A DNA stretch of 64,000 nucleotides. Source: Lucinisca nassula. Its lineage: Eukaryota; Mollusca; Bivalvia; Lucinida; Lucinidae. Location: NCBI GenBank assembly GCA_963580285.1, contig OY757013.1:148871162-148935161 (forward strand), written 5' to 3'. The notes under the pieces were generated by a model. The model did no database searches, was not told where the DNA came from, and worked only from the letters and a program-made list of their open reading frames with translations. Below, one piece after another: positions 55,553 to 64,000 of the stretch. The translations under genes and the position numbers were made by a program. Position 1 is the first letter of the stretch; every line of letters begins with the position of its first letter.

Positions 55553-57881
55553 TAGAAAGAAAGAAAGGACCAGGGGTTCATTTCCGTCCTGAGTGGTTTC
55601 GAATAATTTATTGCAGAGCATTACATTGTTACAATGCAGCTGTAATTATCCATGATGGCACTGGGAGCAGAGTTTGTCTGTCTCTCCAAGGGCAAGGGGG
55701 ATGCATTGGACAGACAGGGGGGGGTGTCGCGGGACGTTTCGGACCCTGGGTAGTCGGCCAGAGTCGTTTCGGGCCAATTCTGACCACTTGTATCAGATCT
55801 TTTTCTCACCATTTCAAATCATGGCATTGTAATATTGCATATCGGAGATCAGCCTGCGCTCGTTCCATCATGAATAGCAGAGAAGCCATAGAGGGCTCCT
55901 TTGAATAGCGAATACTCTGATCACAATGATAGATGCAGGCTGATCATAAAATTGTTCAAGCTGATTTGCCTTTTTTGCAAATTACAAATGTTCTGAAAAA
56001 AGAAATGGTAATCAGTAAGCACATATTCAACACATTGCATAGTTCATCGTTTGATAAGTCGATCAACAGCTGAATGCTGTCTCAGGGCTAATCAGAGAAT
56101 GTTTCGCATGCTGTTCTAAATCTCAGTGTGCCATTGTGATACTAGCAAATACTAATCAGCCTGCACATTGATCAGTGCAGTATTATCAGTATTTGCAGGT
56201 CCTGTTATGACATGTCTGCAATTAACTTGAACTTGAAAAAGTACCGTTATTGACTGTGTCAACTACAGAATTATCTACCGTATTTCCGCACTTAAAAGTC
56301 GGAGGGGAATAAAATTGTTGTGCTTGAAACTTGATAGAAACCTTGGATCTATCTATCTATCTATGCTCTTGTGCTGTAGCATTATACACCTTGGGGTGTG
56401 TTTGGGGTGGGGGGCTAGGTGTTGGTTTGAAGGCATCTTCCCAAGGAAATGATTTTAAAGATATTTATTAGTTATTTATCCATGAACAGGAGCAGGCGTG
56501 TAGCCAGGCGGAAGCCCGGGCTTCAGCAATATTTTGCCAAGTATGCCTTTACATAAGAATTTACAAAAAAAATTGTCACATTTTCAGAGGCACCTGCGAC
56601 TACATCATGAAACCTGAATAAACTCCAGTATATAATCGAAAATGGAGACGATTCTAAGGTGTTTCTTGTTTGCAGTTTATCTTGAAGTGTTGGGAATCTT
56701 TAGTGTACAATATTTGTCTGCACTGCATGATTACAGCAACATTTTAATGAAATGGCCTTTAGATTAACCACATGAAATAAATTCCTCAAAGTGTATTTTT
56801 TGTCATTAGCCCTCAGTCCAGCAGGTCCTTTGTCTTCTTTATATACAGTCCATATATATCATGAACATGCTCATTGTGTCATCGCATCTCAACAAGCATG
56901 TTAATGAAATAAATGCACTTCATGCATACAGTTAAAATTACTTGTTTGCAAAGCGTGCAATGCCTTGAGTGGAAAACTCAAACAGTCTGTCAATGATAAT
57001 AAGAAAGTCCAAGAAACAGCCACAGTCAAAGAACACAGCTCATCTCATGTATCAGGAGAAAAGATGAACACGAAATTAACACTTAAAATTTAAAAATGAA
57101 GATACCCAGGGACATGCCACAATAAAGGACACAAACCATCCAAGCCAACAACGCCAGTGGAAACATTGGAAGGGTGAGCAACAAAATAATTTGAGGGCTG
57201 CCTTAAAAGATGCTGACCCACGTTGTGGTTCTGATGCACCTCATCTAACCAGCCAATGCTCGGTCCCTATCGTGGCACCCTTCTTCATGAAGTAACCACC
57301 AAAACCCCAAAACTTAACAGCAAACAACCAACTCCCTCCGTAACAGGGGATCAAATTGCGACAACCAACTAGTCCAACAACTCAGATGCACGAAACCACA
57401 AAAGTAAACCACAAAAAGGCCTTAATCAGAGTGTTGGCTTTATTGAAGTATGACTTGCATACAAACGTAACCCCCCCCCCCCCGCCCCCCCCCCCACCCA
57501 AAAAAAAAATTCAAACAAATTGGCGAAAAAGTCAGATAAGAGATAAGTAAAAATGCCCCTCCAGATGACACCAGTGGCCACCAAATAGTATTAAAATTTC
57601 AAAGTTTTCCCGGACCCCCACCATCGAGAGGAGGGTAACCCCCCCCCTCTCGTGCTCTCCCCCCACTTGTGCCTTCGCCACTGGACCCACGCCTTTGGCG
57701 TGGGCTTCAAGTTCAGCATTTGCCTGGCTACGCCCCTGAGGAGTGTACAAAATAAACAAAAAAATGTCCAAAAAGCCCTCAGAAATGCACCATTTTCTGG
57801 CATATCCTGGGAGCTTGCCCCAAAGGCTTTGCACACTTGGCGCTCGCCAATCCTCCTCAAATGCGCCGTCACCCTCTTTTT
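55553..57881. other. Presumed MGST3-like intron
   Basis: No further MAPEG exon was recognised. 56490-57745 may be a DNA element: left GCGTGTAGCCAGGCGGAAGC, right (inverted) GGGGCGTAGCCAGGCAAATG. C-runs at 57472-57495 and G/C-rich sequence at 57600-57665. The 124- and 100-codon - strand ORFs near 57532-57965 are low-complexity artefacts. Confidence 0.4.
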
Positions 57882-58625
57882 TATTAGCTCACCTGTCACG
57901 TAGTGACGAGGTGAGCTTTTGGGATAACTTTTTGCCGTGCGTGCGTGTGTAAACATTTTCTTCAAATGACATCATTCTCTTATTAAACCAGTGAATGGAT
58001 TTTGATATAATTTCACACGAATGTTCCTTGGATGACCCTCTTTTAAAATTGCCTAAATCATTCCGCTCCGTTAAACAAAATGGCCGCCAGAGCTAAAGGT
58101 AGAAAAACCTTTATATGACATCTCCTCCTAGGCAAATGGCTCGATTTGAAAATAATTTCACAGGAATCTTCCTAAACTGTGACTCTCTTTCAAGATTGCC
58201 TGAATCGTTCCGCTCCGTTAAACAAAATCGCCGCCAGAGCTAAAAATAGATAAACCTTTAAATGCCATCTCCTCCTAGGTAAATGGTCCGATTTGAAAAT
58301 AATGTCACAGGAATGTTCCTTGAGTGACCCTCTTTCAAAATGCCTAAATCGTTCTGCTCCGTTAAACTTCTCGAGTCGTTCGTGGATATGCCCGAAGTGC
58401 GAGTTTTTTAACTTTTCTGATTCGTTCTTCAGCGAACCTATAGAACTGGAAGAAAGAAATAAATTTGAACCTCTGTCAAAGGAGAAAGGAGTTAAATCTC
58501 CGACCACTGACATGAGAAAGCCGAATTTTGTAAATGGTTTGAAACTATAGAGCATTAACATTAACGGTTTAAGAGGAAAGATACTTGAACTTTTAGCTTT
58601 CCTTGATACTCACCAACCACATATT

Positions 58626-59881
58626 GTGGCTATTCAGGAAACAAAGATTGACAGTTCAATAATGACCTCAGAGTTTTTCCCTGAATCTTGCGAATACAGT
58701 GTCTATAGAAAAGATACAAACACCAATGGCGGCGGGGTGATGTTGCTCGTTCACAGAGACATCTCTCATTTGCCATTCATGGAACTGGAAAACGATTCAG
58801 AATCTGTTTGGGTTAAGGTTTTTGCAAACAAAACTTCCCACTTTATTGCAAGTTGGTATCGACACTGTCGAAAACTTCATGTTATTTAAAGATCAGCTTG
58901 ATCGCATTAAGTCTCAGAATAAGGGTAAAAAAACTTCCCGCAGTACATGTCCTAGGTGACTTCAACTTCAGAGAGATTGTTTGGCCAGATAGGCTCAGCA
59001 AACAAGGTACAATGCTGAGTCCGTCAGAGGGACAGGTGTTGGTTGACATCATGAATGATCATGGCATGGAACAGGTTGTTGACTTCCCTACTCGAGATAG
59101 AAACACTTTGGATTTGATTCTTACAACTTTGCCAGGACGGTTTGGGGATATTCAATCCCCGGACAAACTAAGTGATCATGATATTGTCTCTGGATTTTTG
59201 AAAATCTTCATACCACCTATAAAGAAACCTCGTAGAAAGGCGTACTTATACCAAAAGGGTGACTATGAAACTATGAGGAAGGATGCCATAAAATTTGCAA
59301 GAGAGAAATACTTTAATGGTCATTCAGACATTCGGTCTGTCCAGGAGAACTTTGATTTGATAAAGTCTTTCATTCAAGCTTCGTCCGAAAATCATATCCC
59401 GTCCAAAACTAGCAGGTCGGTATCTTCAATTCCTTGGATCACACCAGAAATAAGAAGAAAAATTCGGAGGAGAAATAAGATTCATGCTAAGGCAAAAAAG
59501 TTGGGAAGTGGTAAACTCAGAGCAAAATTTGAAAACTTGAGACGAAAAATCAAAAATGATATCAAAAATCAGCATGATCTGTATGTAAATAACTTGGTAG
59601 GCGATGTAAAGGCAAATCCCAGAGACTTCTACAGATATATCAATAGCCAGAAGAAAGATAGGCAAGGTATCCCACCCCTTAATAAAAGAGGAGGGAACGG
59701 GGTCGCTGACTCGGACTCTGAAAGGGCAGAGGAATTGGTTGGTCAATTCAATGATGCATTTAATAAAACTGAGTTCAACGAGCTTCCATTGACTGAAAGA
59801 TCGGCCCCGTTCATGGAAAATATTGTTGTATCCTCGGCAGGAGTGATCAAGTTACTTAAAGGCGTGAACCCACCTAAAGCT
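58626..59881 (+). pseudogene. LINE endonuclease and linker
   Basis: Codons for AIQETKIDSS through HFIASWY, frameshift, then AVHVLGDFNFREIVWP, DFPTRDRNTLDLILT and KLSDHDIV. It continues through a basic region (RRKIRRRNKIHAKAKKLG) typical of the segment before RT. Glu, Asp, Asn, Asp and His of the APE active-site motifs are visible, so the domain was intact until recently. Confidence 0.8.
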
Positions 59882-61314
59882 TAAGGACCTGATGAGCTTC
59901 ATCCTAGAGTCCTAAAGGAACTAGCAAACGAGTTAGGTCCAGTTGTTGCTCATCTTTTCCAACAATCTCTTGATACGGGTGAAATTCCAAAAGAATGGCT
60001 CCTAGCGAACATCTGTCCACTTTTCAAAAAGGGGACAGGGCTCTTGCTCGTAATTATCGCCCGGTGTCACTGACCTGTGTTCTATGTAAATTGCTTGAAC
60101 ACATAGTTTGCTCAAACATCATGGCCCACTTAGATGAACATAAACTTTTGTCAGACAGACAACATGCATTTAGGAAAAGGCATAGTTGCGAAACCCAGTT
60201 GAGCACGGTTATTAATGATTGGGCAAAAATCCTGGACAAAGGGGGGCAGGTGAACACATTTATTCTGGACTTCGAGAAGGCTTTTGACACCCCACCGCAT
60301 GAACTACTTAAATCCAAATTATTTGGTTATGGAATTGGAGGAAAGACTCTCAAATGGATAGATTCCTTCCTTTGCTACAGAAAACAACGGGTTGTTGTAA
60401 ATGGTGAATCTTCAGTATGGGCACCAGTTTTGTCTGGAGTCCCGCAAGGGACTGTTCTTGGTCGTCTATTGTTCTCCCTGTACATCAATGATATTTCCGC
60501 TGACATTGACTCAGAAATAAGACTGTTCGCAGACGACTGTGTCTGTTACCGGGAAATTAGAGATACCGATGACTCAATGAAACTTTAGGCTGACATAGAT
60601 AGATTAGGATGTTGGGCCCGAAAATGGGGCATGAGATTTCAGCCAGTTAAATGCAATATTATGCAGATAACTAGGAAGAGATCTTATAAAGTTGAGGCAT
60701 CTTACACTTTAGAGGGAACGGCCCTCGAAAATGTGAATTCCATTAAATACCTTGGTATGACAATCACTCACGATTTGAGATGGAATGCACACATTAGCAA
60801 CATGTGTACAAAGGCGAATAGAACACTTGGTTTCCTGAGGCGAAATCTTCATCAGTGTCCTCAGGATGTGAAAGAGACAGCATACAGGGGACTTGTTCGT
60901 CCAATCTTGGAATATGGTAGTTGCATCTGGGACCCAAGCGGAGTGGTCCTCAATGAAGAAATTGAAAAAGTTCAGAATAGAGCCGCTAGATTTCTAACTG
61001 GAAATTACTGCTTTGAAACTGGGAGCATGACTGGAATTCTGGAAAAATTAAGATGGGAGTCTCTCAAGAAAAGGAGAAGAGACAGTAGGCTCATACTCTT
61101 ATTCAAAGGCCTAAAGGGTGCTGCCAGCATTCCAACAGATGACCTTGTTCCCCCAGCTAGGCACTGTAGAAAGCACCATTCAATGACGTTTCAGACCCTA
61201 CCTGCAAGAACGGACATTTATAAAGAATCGTTCTTCCCCGAACCATTAGAGATTGGAATGCCCTTCCCGATTCGATCATTTCGACGGCTGAAGGAGCTGA
61301 GGATTGTGTAGCTA
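59882..61314 (+). pseudogene. LINE reverse transcriptase
   Basis: Continues the frame through a TAA where KATGPDEL-type motifs have Ala-Thr/Ser. RT motifs with catalytic Asp in LDFEKAFD and FADD are intact. A TAG at 60586 precedes ADIDRLGCWARKWG; the tail TRTLGFLRRN-like thumb (60820) and EKLRWESLKKRRRDSRLIL follow. Product role: target-primed reverse transcription. Confidence 0.85.
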
Positions 61315-62452
61315 AGTTTACCTCTTTGGTTAGAGCTAGGGACTAACTTCCCATATCACAGGTCCTGGTGTATGAATGTCATTTGACGTGTCACCAGTAA
61401 CAATTCTGATGCTGAACAAAATGGTCGCCAGAGCTAAAAATAGAAAAATCCTTTGAATGACATCTCCTCCTAGGCAAATGACCCGATTTGAAAAGAATTT
61501 GACAGGAATGTTCCTAGAGTGACCCTCTTTCAAAATTGCCTAAATCGTTCTGCTCCGTTAAACAAAATGGCCGCCAGAGCTAAAAATAGAAAAAACTTTA
61601 AATGACATCTCCTCCTAGGCAAATGGCCCGATTTGAAAATAGTTTCACAGGAATGTTCCTTGAGTGACCCTCGTTCAAAATTGCCTAAATCGTTCTTCTC
61701 TGTTAAACAAAATGGCCACCAGAGCTTAAAATAGAAAAACCTTTCAATGACATCTCCAAGACAAATAGCCCGATTTGAAAATAATTTCACAGGAATGTTC
61801 CTTGAGTGACCCTCTTTCAAATTTCCCTAAATCATTCCGCTCCGTTAAATAAAATGGCCACCAGAGCTAAAAATAGAAGAAAAAAACCTTTAAATGACAT
61901 CTCCAAGGCAAATTGCCCTATTTGAAAATAATTTCATAGGAATGTTCAATGAGTGACCCTCTTTCATATTTGATTAAATCCTTCCGCTCAGTTAAATAAA
62001 ATGGCTGCCAGAGCTAAAAACAGAAAAAAAACCTTTAATGACTTCTGCTCCTAGGCAAAAGGCCCGATTTGAAAATAATATCACGGGAATGCTCCTTGAG
62101 TGACCCTCTTTCAAAATTGCCTAAATCGTTCCGCTCCATTTAACAAAATGGCCACCAGAGCTAAAAATAGAAAAAAACCTTTAAATGACATCTCCTCCTA
62201 GGCAAATGGCCCGATTTGAAAAGAATTTCACAGGAATGTTCCTAGAGTGACCCTCTTTCAAAATTGCCTAAAATGTTCAGCTCCGTTAAATAAAATGGCC
62301 ACCAGAGCTAAAAATAGAAAAACCTTTAAATGTCATCTCCTAGGCAAATGGCCCGATATGAAAAGAATTTCACAGGAATGTTCCTTGAGTGACCCTCTTT
62401 CAAAAATTGCCAAAATGGTTCTGCTCCGTTAAACAAAATGGCCACCAGAGCT

Positions 62453-62483
<31 letters not shown>

Positions 62484-63063
62484 AATGACATCTCCTCCTA
62501 GGTAAATGGCCTGATTTGAAAATAATTTCACAGGAATGTTCCTTGAGCGACCCTCTTTCAAAATTGCCTAAATGGTTCCGCTTAGTTAAACAAAATGGTC
62601 ACCAGAGATAAAAATGGAAAAACCTTTAAATGACGTCTCCTCCTAGGCAAATTGCCCTATTTGAAAATAATTTCACAGGAATGATTCTTGAGTGACCCTC
62701 TTTCAAAATTGCCTAAATCGTTCCACTCCGTTAAAAAAATGGCCACCAGAGCTAAAAATAGAAAAACCTTTATATGACATTTCCACCTAGGTATATTGCC
62801 CGATTTGAAAGTAATTTCCCAGAAATGTTCCTTGAGTGACCCTCTTTCAAAAATTGCCTAAATTGTTCCTCTCTGTTAAATAAAATTGGCACCAGAGCTA
62901 AAAATAGAAAAAACCTCCAAATTCCACTACAATGAAAAATAGCCTCCAAAGATAAAAGTCTTTGGTCCACATCTTCTTAAAGCTGTGGATCCTTCATTTC
63001 CATAAGCTTTGAAACGTCTTGGATTCAGGTGAGCTATTCAGGGCCATCATGGTCCTCTTGTTT

Positions 63064-63471
63064 CAAAACTTAACATGTCTGCATCCGCATGGCTGTCAAG
63101 AAAAAAACTTATAGAATGGATATGCGTCATAATCTTAAATTGCGCCTGTTTGTATGCGACACGTGAAGAAGTAGACCATCGTGCGTTTGCATGCAGTCTG
63201 ATTACAATCTTTGAGGATTGCACGAACTTTCTACAACCACAGGCAACAGCGACAAACAAAGAGATAAAAGCGAAATTAATTTTGCCGTAATGAATGGATG
63301 CTTGTGTTGATCCAAGTTTGCATGTCGGTTTTCGATCAAGAAAGACTCAGATCATCCTGCGCATGCATAAAGTCTAATCAGTGTCTTCATAGATATAAGC
63401 CTTCTGCTGTCACAATACCATCATAGGTGTTGTTTATTTATTTCACATTATCATAAGTTGTTGGCTTTTTT
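63064..63471. other. Gap, one unassigned short ORF
   Basis: 71-codon ORF at 63075-63290 (+; MSASAWLSRKKLIEWICVII) with one hydrophobic stretch and no recognisable family. No splice or repeat evidence either way. Confidence 0.35.
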
Positions 63472-64000
63472 ATGTCCCCGGTAGCGATAGCGGGGACATA
63501 TTATTTTTGCCCTGTCTGTTTGTTTGTTGGTTTGTACGTGGACAACGTTGGTCATAACTTTTGAACCGTTGGGGGGGGGGGGTAGATTATTCATATTTGG
63601 CATGAAGGTTCCTTGTGCCAAAAGCTTCATATTCATGCCAAAAAATTGACCTTGACCTTTGACATACTTAAAAGAAAAAAAAATAACATTGGTCCTAACT
63701 TTTGAACCACTTGAGATACAGCCTTCATATTTGGCATGTGTGTTCCTTGTGACAAAAACTTTACATTCATGCAAAAAAAATTGACCTGTGACCTTGACTT
63801 TGACCTACTTAAAATAAAAATAACATTTTGGTCATAACTTTAGAACCATTTGAGGTACAGCCTTCATACTTTGCATGTAGGTTCCTTGTGACAAGAACTT
63901 TACATTCACACACAAAATTTTGACCTCTGACCTTGACCTTTGACCTACATAAAAGAAAAAGTTAATATTGGCCATAACTTTTGAACCGTTTGAGATACAG
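63472..64000 (+). mobile_element. Minisatellite-core element F (5' part)
   Basis: 5' hairpin ATGTCCCCGGTAGCGATAGC, GGGGACAT (9-bp stem), then CTGTCTGTTTGTTTGTTGGT, then at least three 140-bp units with CATAACTTTTGAACC, GGTTCCTTGTGAC and TTGACCTTGACCTTTGAC. It runs off the window. Confidence 0.7.

Larger units (their letters stand above)
58367..61416 (+). mobile_element. Near full-length jockey/CR1-type LINE
   Basis: Inserted in the CCGTTAAAC|AAAATGG part of a minisatellite unit; at most 3 bp (AAC) duplicated. The APE endonuclease (58550-59300) shows IQETK, VLGDFNF and SDHDIV motifs. RT (about 59890-60600) shows NYRPVSL, FILDFEKAFD (motif A), SGVPQGTVLG and LFADDC (motif C); the C-terminal region ends at 61311 (SFRRLKELRIV). 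Lesions are few: stop 58548, frameshifts near 58857, 58927 (A-run) and 60033, stops 59882 and 60586. So it is a fairly young but dead copy. No (GATA) tail, so a different family from 45430 and 52245. Confidence 0.85.
57882..63063 (+). mobile_element. Minisatellite-core element A, split by a LINE
   Basis: 5' end AGCTCACCTGTCACGTAGTG, ACGAGGTGAGCTTTTG (as in element B), a CGTGCGTGCGTGTG run, then about three 145-bp units before and about ten after the LINE (CCCGATTTGAAAATAATTTC, ACAGGAATGTTCCTTGAGTG, CGCTCCGTTAAACAAAATGG). The 3' end is CAGGTGAGCTATTCAGGGCC, ATCATGGTCCTCTTGTTT. The core differs completely from element B although the ends match. Confidence 0.75.

Noticed and set aside
57532..57965. 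100- and 124-codon - strand ORFs
   Set aside because: Biased composition over C-runs and an element end; no recognisable domain.
59885..59900. Hammerhead core CTGATGAG in the LINE
   Set aside because: It is codon usage for PDEL in the RT linker; no stem II, GAAA or stem I follows.

Overview
This window looks like an intron-rich, AT-rich metazoan nuclear genome, most likely a marine bivalve mollusc. That is an inference from the mix seen here: several tRNA-derived SINE families, decayed jockey/CR1-type LINEs, abundant Penelope-like elements with the bivalve/amphioxus-type RT (GIPMGTNCAPL motif), many minisatellite-core elements, and two animal genes with GT-AG splice sites. There are no operons, rRNA genes or CRISPR arrays. 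Nearly all ORFs longer than 60 codons are transposon remnants or repeat shadows.

Host genes. (1) A complete three-exon gene on + (CDS 2079-2123, 6027-6213, 26491-27773). The splice phases agree and give a 504-residue protein with an LRAT/H-rev107-type domain, four predicted membrane segments and a second, catalytically degenerate LRAT-like domain. Its 20-kb second intron is packed with mobile elements. (2) Two look-alike first exons of an MGST3-like (MAPEG) gene on + (54354-54473 and 54635-54763), both ending in phase 0 at a GT donor. The rest of that gene is not recognised in the window and probably lies beyond its right end.

Layout. 0-2 kb: minisatellite repeats with a SINE. 2-27.8 kb: the LRAT-type gene and its introns, holding TTAA MITEs, a dead LINE (7.4-10 kb), a minisatellite element (12.1-13.7 kb), a broken Penelope-like element on - (14.3-20.9 kb) and an inverted-dimer DNA transposon (21.15-25.3 kb). 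28-37.6 kb: Penelope-like fragments, SINE-like repeats, long microsatellites and a 2.2-kb foldback element. 37.6-45.3 kb: tandem repeats and two minisatellite-core elements. 45.4-53.2 kb: LINE tails, a Ty3/gypsy integrase relic, a three-unit hammerhead-ribozyme array (48.17-48.89 kb) and a second Penelope-like RT copy. 53.4-57.9 kb: SINEs and the MGST3-like exons. 57.9-63.1 kb: a minisatellite element split by a nearly full-length LINE. From 63.47 kb: the start of another minisatellite element.

Most notable: (a) the 261-bp tandem units each carrying a type I hammerhead ribozyme (retrozyme-like), and a box they share with the 5' end of the Penelope-like element, which itself has GIY-YIG upstream of RT; (b) a common design of terminal hairpin or inverted repeat, CGTC/CTGT-type run and minisatellite core in at least six elements, two of which have an empty target site elsewhere in this same window; (c) the LRAT - membrane - pseudo-LRAT protein; (d) the paired MGST3-like first exons. 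All calls were made by eye; no search or folding program was run.
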